5,942 nucleotides of DNA from an uncultured Clostridia bacterium (GTDB lineage Bacteria > Bacillota > Clostridia > Christensenellales > UBA1242): contig CAKVOF010000048.1 in NCBI GenBank assembly GCA_934778125.1, forward strand, positions 1-5,942, given 5' to 3'. The notes beneath the pieces were generated by a model. The model was not told the DNA's origin. It ran no database searches and saw nothing but the letters and a program-made list of their open reading frames with translations. How positions within the stretch are numbered: position 1 is the first letter of the stretch; each line of letters starts with the position of its first letter. Both the position numbers and the translations under genes were made by a program. Positions 1 through 5,603 of this stretch are shown here, one piece after another.

Positions 1-261
1 AGCTTTATCAGCATGACCTCTAAATGTTCTTGTTGGTGCAAATTCTCCAAGTTTATGACCAATCATATCGATTGTGCAATAAACAGGAATATGTTTCATA
101 CCGTTGTGAACAGCGATAGTGTGACCAACGAATTCTGGGTAAATTGTTGATGAACGGCTCCAAGTTTTAACAACTGTTTTCTTGCCTTCTTCATTCATCT
201 TTTTAATTCTATCAAACAATCTTTGTTCTACGAATGGTTTTTTCTTTAATGACCTACTCAT
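1..261 (-). CDS. rpsS: 30S ribosomal protein S19 (3'-truncated by window edge)
   Basis: This encodes S19, a small-subunit head protein that binds 16S rRNA with S13 near the A-site tRNA. The 87 visible residues begin MSRSLKKKPFVEQRLFDRI and include VVKTWSRSS, the family core GHTIAVHNG, and GHKLGEFAPTRTFRGHA. The family is usually about 92-95 residues, so only the last few are missing beyond the left edge. The ATG at 261-259 is preceded by AGGAG (270-274) with 8 nt spacing, and this ribosome binding site overlaps the rplB TAG stop, giving tight coupling. The family usually has Gly at residue 8 (SLKKGPFV); here it is Lys, a conservative-looking deviation in a basic N-terminus. Gene order L2-S19 matches the S10 operon. 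Identity is certain; only the C-terminus is unseen. Confidence 0.97.
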   Translation of the reverse strand, partial: MSRSLKKKPFVEQRLFDRIKKMNEEGKKTVVKTWSRSSTIYPEFVGHTIAVHNGMKHIPVYCTIDMIGHKLGEFAPTRTFRGHADKA

Positions 262-272
262 ATCTCTCACTC

Positions 273-1100
273 CTAATTCGCACGCTTAATAATAAGTTTG
301 CTACTTTGTTTTTTAGTATTTCTAGTTTTCTTACCAAGTGCAGGTTTACCCCAAGGAGTTCTAGGAGATTTTCTACCAACAGGGCATTTACCTTCACCAC
401 CACCGTGTGGGTGATCGTTAGGGTTCATAACAGAACCACGAACTGTTGGGCGAATACCCATATGACGTTTTCTACCCGCTTTACCAAGAGAAACTATTTC
501 ATGTTCTAAGTTACCAACTGTTCCTAATGTTGCTTTACATTCGATTGGAACAAGTCTTGTTTCACCGCTAGGAAGTTTAATGGTTGCGAATTTACCTTCT
601 TTAGCCATCAATCTTGCTTCCATACCAGCAGAACGAACAATTTGACCGCCCTTGCCTGGTTGCAATTCGATATTGTGGATAACAGAACCAACTGGCATAT
701 CTTTTAATTTTAGAGCATTACCAACTTTAATTTCTGCATTTTCACCACTTTGAACAATATCACCAGCATTTAATCCTTTAGGTGCTAGGATATATCTTTT
801 TTCACCATCTGCATAATTTAATAATGCGATGTATGCTGAACGATTTGGATCATATTCAATGCCAGCAACTTTTGCATTAATTCCATCTTTATCTCTTTTG
901 AAATCAATGATTCTATATTTAACTCTATTTCCACCACCAATGTGACGAACGGTTATTCTTCCGTTATTGTTTCTACCAGCAGTTTTCTTCTTTGAAACTA
1001 GAAGAGATTTTTCTGGAGAAGTTTTTGTTACTTCTTCGAAAGATGCTGTTGTGTAGAATCTACGTGCTGGAGATGTTGGTTTATATGTTTTAATAGCCAT
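273..1100 (-). CDS. rplB: 50S ribosomal protein L2
   Basis: This encodes L2, a primary 23S rRNA binding protein needed for subunit association and close to the peptidyl transferase centre. The 275 residues are full length for the family. The N-terminal basic region is followed by the OB-fold/RNA-binding part (GRITVRHIGGGNRVKYRIIDF, about residues 47-67). The C-terminal domain carries MNPNDHPHGGGEG; its first His (about residue 230) corresponds to the functionally important His229 of E. coli L2. The ATG is preceded by a near-perfect AGGAGGAA with 8 nt spacing (AGGAGG at 1109-1114). It lies 19 nt after rplW and 11 nt before rpsS in the S10 operon. Its stop is TAG, the only non-TAA stop among the genes here. 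No defects are seen. Confidence 0.99.
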   Translation of the reverse strand: MAIKTYKPTSPARRFYTTASFEEVTKTSPEKSLLVSKKKTAGRNNNGRITVRHIGGGNRVKYRIIDFKRDKDGINAKVAGIEYDPNRSAYIALLNYADGEKRYILAPKGLNAGDIVQSGENAEIKVGNALKLKDMPVGSVIHNIELQPGKGGQIVRSAGMEARLMAKEGKFATIKLPSGETRLVPIECKATLGTVGNLEHEIVSLGKAGRKRHMGIRPTVRGSVMNPNDHPHGGGEGKCPVGRKSPRTPWGKPALGKKTRNTKKQSSKLIIKRAN

Positions 1101-1119
1101 AATAAATTCCTCCTAACCT

Positions 1120-1410
1120 TTATGATAAGCTTTCAAAAAACTCAATTGCCTTACTTTCTGGTTTTAATTGAACGAAAGCCTTTTTATAATCAGAAGTATA
1201 ACCTTGTGTTTTTCCTTGCTTTTTTAATTTTCCTTTGCAGTTTGCAGTGTTAACTGAAGCAACTTGAACTCCGAAAATATTTTCAACTGCTTGTTTGATT
1301 TCAATTTTGTTTGCACTTTTTGCAACAACGAATGTATATTTTTTGTTAGCAATATCAGCATAACTTTTTTCACTTAAAAGTGGTTTAATAATAATATCGT
1401 AACTTTTCAT
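1120..1410 (-). CDS. rplW: 50S ribosomal protein L23
   Basis: This encodes L23, which lines the polypeptide exit tunnel mouth and docks trigger factor and SRP. The 96 residues are normal length. IIKPLLSEKS (about 7-16) is the family's N-terminal signature. It is followed by KYTFVVAKSANKIEIKQAVE (about 24-43), FGVQVASVNT, and the basic extended loop GKLKKQGKTQGYTSDYKKAFVQL. The start ATG at 1410 shares one base with the rplD stop (TAATG), so translation is probably coupled to L4 synthesis. AGGAGG at 1424-1429 lies inside the last rplD codons, 13 nt from the ATG, which is rather far; re-initiation after rplD may matter. No oddities occur in the protein. Confidence 0.98.
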   Translation of the reverse strand: MKSYDIIIKPLLSEKSYADIANKKYTFVVAKSANKIEIKQAVENIFGVQVASVNTANCKGKLKKQGKTQGYTSDYKKAFVQLKPESKAIEFFESLS

Positions 1411-2036
1411 TATCCTACGTAAGCCTCCTCAATTGCTTTAATAGCATCTTCAGTTACAACTAACTTATCACAACAAATGATATCATAAACATTTAATAAA
1501 TTTGAAGTGGTTACATCAATATTTTGAAGGTTACCAGCAGCAAGAATCAAATTTTCATTTGCATCTTTAGTAACGAAGATAGCAGTTTTATCTAAGTTTA
1601 ATTTATTCAATAAATCAACTAATAATTTTGTTTTAGCTTCTTTTAATTCTAAATCTTTTAAAACGATTAATTCTTTAGAAGCAAGTTTTGTGCTGATAGC
1701 ACTTCTAAAAGCAACTCTCTTAGCTTCTTTATTAACTTTCTTTGAAAAGTCTCTTGGCTTTGGTGCGAAAACTATTCCACCACCTCTCCATTGTGGACCT
1801 TTAGTTGAACCTTGACGTGCTCTACCTGTTCCTTTTTGTCTCCAAGGTTTTTTAGCATGACCTCTTACTTCAGAACGAGTTAAAGTACTTTTTGTTCCTT
1901 GACGATTGTTAGCAAGATATGCAACAACAACTTGATGAATTAATGCTTCATTGTAGTCAGCACCGAAAACCTCATCTTTAAGTTTTAAAGAGCCACATTC
2001 TTCGCCTAACATATTTAACATTTTAACATTAGCCAT
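1410..2036 (-). CDS. rplD: 50S ribosomal protein L4
   Basis: This encodes L4, a 23S rRNA binding protein whose extended loop reaches the exit-tunnel constriction. In E. coli it is also the autogenous repressor of the S10 operon. The 208 residues match family length. The conserved basic tunnel loop runs from about residue 55 to 100, including GHAKKPWRQKGTGRARQGS and PQWRGGGIVFAPKPRDFSKK. The C-terminal half has the expected globular Rossmann-like character (LIVLKDLELKEAKTKLLVDLL, then TAIFVTKDANENLILAAGNL). The ATG at 2036 is preceded by AAGGAG (2050-2055) at 13 nt, and the gene lies 22 nt after rplC. It overlaps rplW by one base. In this window it is the obvious candidate regulator of the structured leader upstream of rpsJ, but that is inference from E. 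coli. Confidence 0.98.
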   Translation of the reverse strand: MANVKMLNMLGEECGSLKLKDEVFGADYNEALIHQVVVAYLANNRQGTKSTLTRSEVRGHAKKPWRQKGTGRARQGSTKGPQWRGGGIVFAPKPRDFSKKVNKEAKRVAFRSAISTKLASKELIVLKDLELKEAKTKLLVDLLNKLNLDKTAIFVTKDANENLILAAGNLQNIDVTTSNLLNVYDIICCDKLVVTEDAIKAIEEAYVG

Positions 2037-2058
2037 AATCTCGTAAATTCTCCTTTGC

Positions 2059-2691
2059 TTAATTTGCCTTTACTGCGTTTTTAACAGAAACTAAACTTCC
2101 TTTAGGACCAGGAATTGCACCTTTAATTAAAAGAATGTTTCTTTCAGCATCTACTTTAACAACAGTTAAATTTTGAATGGTAACTCTATCGTGACCATAT
2201 CTTCCACTAAGTTTTTTACCTTTAAAAACTTTAGCTGGGAATGAACAACAACCAATTGAACCAGGATGACGGTGAATTGGACCACCACCGTGGGTATTCT
2301 TTTGATGATGGAAATTCCATTTTTTGATTGTTCCAGAATATCCATGACCTTTAGAAGTTCCAGTTACATCAACTAAATCGCCTTCGTTAAAGATATCGCA
2401 AAGAACTTTATCACCAACATTCAAAGATGAATCATCAAGTTTAAATTCTTTAACATATCTTTTTGGAGCTACTTCAGCTTTCTTAAATAAACCCATCATT
2501 GGCTTATTAACTAAATTTTCTCTAATATCGCCAAATGCAATTTGAACTGCATCATAGCCATCATTACTTTTTGTTTTTATTTGTGTTACAAAGCAAGGAC
2601 CAGCCTCAATTACTGTTACAGGAACAACAAGACCTGTTTCGTTAAATATTTGAGTCATTCCAAGTTTTTTTCCTAAAATTGCCTTTTTCAT
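2059..2691 (-). CDS. rplC: 50S ribosomal protein L3
   Basis: This encodes L3, an early assembly protein of the large subunit whose long extension reaches toward the peptidyl transferase centre. The 210 residues are full length. The start KKAILGKKLGMTQIF, the middle DVTGTSKGHGYSG (about 108-120) and the C-terminal VFKGKKLSGRYGHDRVTIQN are family hallmarks. In the extension, HRHPGSIGCCSFPAKVFKG places Ser150 where E. coli L3 has the PrmB-methylated Gln150, so that modification is not expected here. A strong GGAGG (2700-2704) sits 8 nt before the ATG, and the gene is 19 nt after rpsJ. The position, second in the S10 operon, is conserved across bacteria. Confidence 0.98.
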   Translation of the reverse strand: MKKAILGKKLGMTQIFNETGLVVPVTVIEAGPCFVTQIKTKSNDGYDAVQIAFGDIRENLVNKPMMGLFKKAEVAPKRYVKEFKLDDSSLNVGDKVLCDIFNEGDLVDVTGTSKGHGYSGTIKKWNFHHQKNTHGGGPIHRHPGSIGCCSFPAKVFKGKKLSGRYGHDRVTIQNLTVVKVDAERNILLIKGAIPGPKGSLVSVKNAVKAN

Positions 2692-2710
2692 TATTTATTC
2701 CTCCAACAGA

Positions 2711-3019
2711 TTATAATTTGATATTGATATCAACACCAGCTGGAAGGTCTAGCTTCATTAAAGCATCAACTGCTTTTGCTGATGGGCTATAGATATCAAT
2801 AACCCTTTTATGAGTTCTCATTTCGAATTGCTCACGAGAATCTTTATACTTGTGAGTAGCTCTAATAATTGTTACAACTTCCTTATTTGTTGGAAGTGGA
2901 ATTGGACCGCTAATCTTTGCACCGAATTTAAGTGCAGTGTCAACAATTCTTTTGCATGCAGCATCAATTAAGTTATGATCGTATGCTCTTAGTTTAATTC
3001 TAATTTTTTGTGTTGCCAT
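2711..3019 (-). CDS. rpsJ: 30S ribosomal protein S10 (NusE)
   Basis: This encodes S10, a small-subunit head protein that also acts as NusE, binding NusB in transcription antitermination and linking RNA polymerase to the ribosome through NusG. The 102 residues match family length. MATQKIRIKLRAYDHNLID begins the protein, SGPIPLPTNKE (about 37-47) marks the conserved turn before the extended loop, and MRTHKRVIDIYSP with DALMKLDLPAGVDI completes the fold. The ATG at 3019 has AAGGAG (3028-3033) 8 nt upstream. It is the first gene of the operon and is preceded by a leader of about 255 nt with its own promoter. No translation elongation factor gene precedes it, so the S10 operon is separate here from a str operon. 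Confidence 0.99.
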   Translation of the reverse strand: MATQKIRIKLRAYDHNLIDAACKRIVDTALKFGAKISGPIPLPTNKEVVTIIRATHKYKDSREQFEMRTHKRVIDIYSPSAKAVDALMKLDLPAGVDINIKL

Positions 3020-3102
3020 TAATTTTTCTCCTTAAGTTATTTGTGTTTAAATAAAATTAATTTGCCTAATCACATTTTTTTTGTTCTTTTTATATATGAT
3101 AT

Positions 3103-3130
3103 ACACACTCACCCGTGTGTTTCATACACA
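3103..3130 (-). other. Pair of mutually exclusive small hairpins in the S10 leader
   Basis: On the minus strand TGTGT (3130-3126), ACACAC (3120-3115) and GTGTGT (3108-3103) follow one another. The middle segment can pair with either flank: upstream through loop ATGAA or downstream through loop GGGTGA. Only the downstream hairpin forms six G-C/A-T pairs. No T-run follows, so it is not itself a terminator. Its role is unknown; it could be part of the leader fold or a chance CA/GT repeat. Confidence 0.4.
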
Positions 3131-3138
3131 TAAACTTT

Positions 3139-3208
3139 AAAAAAAGTGCTGAAATATGATTCAAGAACATGCAATTAGTCGCTCAAAATCTGGGTTTTAA
3201 GCACTTTT
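3139..3208 (-). terminator. Candidate attenuator (intrinsic terminator) in the S10 leader
   Basis: On the minus strand AAAAGTGCT (3208-3200) pairs perfectly with AGCACTTTT (3150-3142), and the 3' arm runs into a total of seven T's ending at 3139. The 49-nt interior contains a second hairpin rather than being a simple loop. The element sits about 70 nt after the predicted start site and 120 nt before rpsJ, so full termination would silence the operon; conditional attenuation is the sensible reading. The large interior makes it weaker than a compact terminator. Confidence 0.55.
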
Positions 3209-3281
3209 ATCGAATAAATTATCTCTAAATTTCGGCATAAATTTAAAGTAACTTCACTCGACCATATTACACAGCATATCT

Positions 3282-3310
3282 ATTCTACCTATATTTCGCA
3301 CTGTTGTCAA
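3282..3310 (-). promoter_or_regulatory. Sigma-A promoter of the S10 operon
   Basis: TTGACA (3310-3305) is a perfect -35 box. It is separated by exactly 17 bp from TAGAAT (3287-3282), which matches the -10 consensus at five of six positions. Immediately upstream on the minus strand, 3330-3314 is a run of A's and T's resembling an UP element, typical of strong ribosomal promoters. Transcription should start near 3276. It is the best promoter match for the six ribosomal-protein genes. Confidence 0.85.
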
Positions 3311-3343
3311 GACTTTTTTAAAAAATTGTTTAAATAAAACATA

Positions 3344-3376
3344 AAATAACTTTGTGTAAATTGCACAAAGTTATTT
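3344..3376 (-). terminator. Intrinsic terminator after the DUF1858 gene
   Basis: A perfect 13-bp inverted repeat, AAATAACTTTGTG (3344-3356) with CACAAAGTTATTT (3364-3376), encloses a 7-nt loop. On the minus strand it begins 32 nt after the DUF1858 stop and is followed by TTATTTTATGTTTTATTT, a T-rich tail. It lies just upstream of the S10 promoter -35 box, so it separates the two transcription units. The stem is moderate in GC. Confidence 0.8.
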
Positions 3377-3408
3377 GTTTAAATGATTTTGCAGTGTTTT
3401 ATCGAAAA

Positions 3409-3702
3409 TTATTCATCTCCACCATCTGAATCTTCACCACCGAAGTTTTCATCTGGGATATCATCATCTTCTTCATCATTAACTGAGTCTCTTTTCTCTT
3501 TTTCATTATCATCAAATAGTTCATTCAATTTTTCAATCATGAAATCCACATCAACGCCATGTGCTATCCCAGCCTCTTCCAATGTTTCCATTTGGCTCAT
3601 TGGACAACCAAAACAATGCATTCCAAAACCCATTAAAATTGGAGCAACTCTCTCATCCGATGTTACAGCTTCCCCTATTGTTGTATTTTTATCAAATTTC
3701 AT
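3409..3702 (-). CDS. DUF1858 redox-disulfide domain protein with acidic tail
   Basis: This is a small cytosolic protein of 97 residues. Residues 1-63 form a DUF1858 domain (also described as the hybrid-cluster-protein-associated redox disulfide domain): TTIGEAV, APILMGFGMHCFGCP and ETLEEAGIAHGVDVDFMIEKLN. Cys30 and Cys33 make the CxxC motif expected to be redox-active or to bind metal; the exact function of the family is unsettled. Residues 64-97 are an unusual extension, mostly Asp/Glu/Gly with a short KEKR patch, predicted disordered; many family members stop near residue 65-75. The ATG is preceded by AAAAGGAG with 7 nt spacing. It has its own promoter (3770-3798) and terminator (3344-3376). 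No hybrid cluster protein gene is visible nearby. Confidence 0.88.
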   Translation of the reverse strand: MKFDKNTTIGEAVTSDERVAPILMGFGMHCFGCPMSQMETLEEAGIAHGVDVDFMIEKLNELFDDNEKEKRDSVNDEEDDDIPDENFGGEDSDGGDE

Positions 3703-3769
3703 ACTATATCTCCTTTTAATTTATAAAAAATATTTACATAATTATTACTTAGTTTAAATCAACTTATTT

Positions 3770-3798
3770 ATATTAGCACTTTTCTTATTTTTTTTCAA
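3770..3798 (-). promoter_or_regulatory. Sigma-A promoter of the DUF1858 gene
   Basis: TTGAAA (3798-3793) and TAATAT (3775-3770) are separated by 17 bp on the minus strand, with transcription predicted near 3763 and a leader of about 60 nt. The -35 box lies only 8 nt beyond the stop codon of the SPFH gene. Because no convincing terminator separates the two, some read-through from the SPFH gene is possible. Confidence 0.65.
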
Positions 3799-3806
3799 TA
3801 AATTTA

Positions 3807-4751
3807 TTAAAATAATTTAGCACCGCAATTATTACAAAAATTACCAACAACTGTTGCCTTACAATGTGGACATATTTTCGCTCCACCAATTTCATTTCCA
3901 GTTCCAACATTCACATATGATACACTTGATGTTGATTCATCCGATTCATTATCTAGCCCATTTATTTTAAACTGACTATTCACATTAACAGTTGTGCACT
4001 GAGGCATATTCAAACTTGAATTTTCTTTCAATTCGCTTTGATATGCTAAAAATTCATTTATTTTGTTTTGTTGATGTTTACTAACACATTGAATACTAGC
4101 CATAACAATGTTTGTTACACGAATTCCAGCAAACAGCAAAGCTTCAAACATACACTCGTTTAGTAACGTGTTAATTGATTTTGGTGAAGTTATTATTTCA
4201 TCAAATGAAACCTTGCCATTTTCAAGTTGATTATTTATTTCATTACCAATATAATAACTGATCAATTTCATAGCTGTTTTGTTTTTAATATAAGCTCTAT
4301 CTCTTAATAAAATACTTATAAAAGCTGAGGCATCAGATATTTGATACGAGCATATCCCCCCAGAGTTTGCAACCACCCTGCCAAAATTAGCAGTTTTAAA
4401 AATAAAAGGCTGATTCGATTCAAAAACCATTTGATTAAACAGTTTTGTGTTAACAAAATAAATATCTGCCCTAAAACTATTTGGGGCGTTATCTAACTTT
4501 TCAATTTTTAACCTTCGTGCCGTATTAGGAAGCGTTAGCCAATCCAATCGGTATTTCCCTTCATTTAAAACATCGGTAACTTTATCTCTCATAACAAACA
4601 CCGCTTTGAATCCAGATTTAACAATGATGTTATATCCAATATGAACAGTCCTTGAACGACTTGGAAAAAGATAGATAAGGTCATTTTCCATATCACTCTT
4701 ACATTGAATATTCTTATTAAATAGTTTTTTAATTAGCGAAAAGAAACCCAA
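3807..4751 (-). CDS. SPFH-domain protein with C-terminal zinc ribbon (YdjI-like)
   Basis: The protein has 314 residues. Residues 1-20 (MGFFSLIKKLFNKN...) resemble the N-terminus of YdjI-type proteins. The SPFH/stomatin-like domain spans roughly 35-235, with IIVKSGFKAVFVMRDKVTDVLNEGKYRL worn to fragments such as VKSGFKAVFVMRD and NEGKYRL, then ADIYFVNTKLFNQ, FGRVVANSGGICSYQI and FAGIRVTNIVMASI. A Ser/Asn-rich linker (about 247-285) leads to a zinc ribbon with Cys294-x2-Cys297 and Cys306-x2-Cys309. There is no transmembrane helix. In Bacillus, YdjI belongs to a membrane-stress group with PspA; no such partners are visible here. The start is TTG at 4751, chosen because MGFFxxIKKxF fits the family and AAGGGTG lies 7 nt upstream; Met21 is the alternative. 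Confidence 0.85.
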   Translation of the reverse strand: MGFFSLIKKLFNKNIQCKSDMENDLIYLFPSRSRTVHIGYNIIVKSGFKAVFVMRDKVTDVLNEGKYRLDWLTLPNTARRLKIEKLDNAPNSFRADIYFVNTKLFNQMVFESNQPFIFKTANFGRVVANSGGICSYQISDASAFISILLRDRAYIKNKTAMKLISYYIGNEINNQLENGKVSFDEIITSPKSINTLLNECMFEALLFAGIRVTNIVMASIQCVSKHQQNKINEFLAYQSELKENSSLNMPQCTTVNVNSQFKINGLDNESDESTSSVSYVNVGTGNEIGGAKICPHCKATVVGNFCNNCGAKLF

Positions 4752-4758
4752 AATAATT

Positions 4759-4765
4759 CACCCTT
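4759..4765 (-). promoter_or_regulatory. Ribosome binding site selecting the TTG start of the SPFH gene
   Basis: AAGGGTG on the minus strand sits 7 nt before the TTG at 4751-4749. It is a partial match to AAGGAGG but has correct spacing. Upstream of the in-frame alternative ATG (4691) there is only the weaker AAGAGTG. The site falls almost exactly at the predicted transcription start, so it would lie at the extreme 5' end of the message. Confidence 0.5.
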
Positions 4766-4770
4766 GATGA

Positions 4771-4800
4771 ATTATACCATACTTTTTCAAACTTATACAA
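4771..4800 (-). promoter_or_regulatory. Extended -10 promoter of the SPFH gene
   Basis: On the minus strand TGGTATAAT (4779-4771) is a perfect -10 hexamer with an extended TGn motif. TTGTAT (4800-4795) is a four-of-six -35 match with 18 bp spacing. Transcription would start near 4764, giving a leader of only about 12-14 nt before the TTG codon. It is divergent from the PRC-barrel gene promoter. Confidence 0.7.
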
Positions 4801-4816
4801 TTTTTTTAACTGCAAA

Positions 4817-4843
4817 TTGCTAATTTTAGCATTTACTTATAAT
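4817..4843 (+). promoter_or_regulatory. Promoter of the PRC-barrel gene
   Basis: TATAAT (4838-4843) is a perfect -10 box with start expected near 4850, giving a leader of about 50 nt of almost pure A/T. The -35 is weak: TTGCTA (4817-4822) matches four of six but leaves only 15 bp spacing. A weak -35 with an internal palindrome (4818-4831) is consistent with a regulated promoter. Confidence 0.5.
4818..4831. promoter_or_regulatory. Perfect palindrome TGCTAATTTTAGCA, candidate operator
   Basis: TGCTAA and TTAGCA are perfect inverted half-sites flanking a 2-bp TT centre. The palindrome overlaps the putative -35 and occupies the spacer before the -10 of the PRC-barrel gene, where a bound dimeric repressor would block RNA polymerase. 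No regulator gene is visible in the window, and A/T-rich palindromes arise easily by chance, so the assignment is tentative. Confidence 0.4.
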
Positions 4844-4901
4844 ATATGAAAAAATATTTTAATACAATATATTATTATATTATATATAGGAGAAATTTGA
4901 A

Positions 4902-5603
4902 ATGTTAGCATCACAAATTATATCGCTTCCAGTTATAAGCATTTATTCCGGAAAATTGATTGGCATAGTTGAGAATATATTATTCGACACTAAATATAAA
5001 AAATGTAATTATTTGGTTATATTTAACGAAATTGAAGACTTAACATATGTTTTAAATTCAAAAAATATTTACAAACTTGGAAAAGACTGTTTGTTTATTA
5101 AAAACAACTCTGAAGTTGATTTATTTGAATCAAAAGAACTTGAATTATCCTCATTTTCAAACCCAATAAGTACAAGCATATATTCTTTAAATTGTGAATT
5201 TATTGGAAAAATTACAGACATAAATTTAGATGACAATTTTAAGATTGAAAAGTATATTGTTAATGATAAAACTTATTCAACATCGCAAATATTAAACTTT
5301 AGCAACACAACTTCAATTCTTTCAGATGACAAAGTGAAACTATGCAACTTTAAAGAAAAGGCTAAAATTAGCAATAATTTAGTCCAATCCACAACAACCG
5401 ATAGTAAGAGAAAAATAGAAATTCAATCACCTATAAGGGCTGTTACAAATTACTCGTTTTTGCTTAATAGAACCACGACTAAAGATATTCAAAAGCAAAA
5501 TGGAGAAATTATTGTTAAGAGTGGTACAGTTATAACATCTAACATATTAAATAAAGTTAGAGCAAACGGAAAACTATTAGAACTCACCCACTATTGTAGA
5601 TAA
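4902..5603 (+). CDS. Tandem PRC-barrel domain protein
   Basis: The protein has 233 residues, no signal peptide and no transmembrane segment. Residues 1-65 look like a PRC-barrel (LPVISIYSGKLIGIVENILFD, then KKCNYLVIF). Residues about 86-148 repeat the pattern more loosely (NPISTSIYSLNCEFIGKITDI, then IEKYIVNDKTYS). After a polar linker (155-175), a C-terminal module contains SFLLNRTTTKDI, GEIIVKSGTVITSNILNKVR and GKLLELT, which resembles a conserved tail found in clostridial PRC-barrel proteins. PRC-barrels serve in RNA processing (RimM) and as adaptor or sporulation-associated modules; the substrate here is unknown. AGGAGA lies 9 nt before the ATG. The gene is monocistronic, divergent from the SPFH gene, and closed by a strong terminator. 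Confidence 0.75.
   Translation: MLASQIISLPVISIYSGKLIGIVENILFDTKYKKCNYLVIFNEIEDLTYVLNSKNIYKLGKDCLFIKNNSEVDLFESKELELSSFSNPISTSIYSLNCEFIGKITDINLDDNFKIEKYIVNDKTYSTSQILNFSNTTSILSDDKVKLCNFKEKAKISNNLVQSTTTDSKRKIEIQSPIRAVTNYSFLLNRTTTKDIQKQNGEIIVKSGTVITSNILNKVRANGKLLELTHYCR

Larger units (their letters stand above)
3020..3276 (-). promoter_or_regulatory. Structured 5' leader of the S10 operon
   Basis: The predicted transcript begins near 3276 and rpsJ starts at 3019, leaving an unusually long leader of about 255 nt. Reading the minus strand, it contains in order: a 7-bp hairpin TAAATTT/AAATTTA (3239-3245 with 3226-3232, loop ATGCCG); a small hairpin TTTAT-TCG-ATAAA (3214-3218 with 3206-3210); a terminator-like stem (3200-3208 with 3142-3150); inside it, an 8-bp hairpin GCTTAAAA/TTTTGAGC (3195-3202 with 3181-3188); and a hairpin ACACAC/GTGTGT (3115-3120 with 3103-3108). 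No T-box core motif or recognised riboswitch was seen. The best interpretation is an autogenous ribosomal-protein attenuator, by analogy with the L4-controlled E. coli S10 leader; this is inference. Confidence 0.6.

Noticed and set aside
234..509. Plus-strand open frame of 91 codons
   Set aside because: It is antisense to rplB and the start of rpsS, which are certain genes; the translation is low-complexity Thr/Phe/Arg with no support.
3090..3170. 26-codon minus-strand frame crossing the attenuator
   Set aside because: No properly spaced ribosome binding site, and it would be cut by the terminator it spans; composition looks random.
3197..3238. Possible 13-residue leader peptide on the minus strand (MPKFRDNLFDKSA) ending in the attenuator stem
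   Set aside because: Its position is suggestive, but there is no Shine-Dalgarno sequence upstream of the ATG and no run of regulatory codons. It is most likely chance.
3383..3757. Plus-strand open frame of 124 codons rich in serine
   Set aside because: It lies antisense to the DUF1858 gene; its Ser runs are the reverse reading of the acidic GAT/GAA-type codons. It has no family resemblance and the minus-strand gene has a good ribosome binding site and domain match.
3797..3808. Palindrome AATAAATTTATT at the end of the SPFH gene as a terminator
   Set aside because: All A/T, six-bp arms with no loop, and followed on the minus strand by A's rather than T's.
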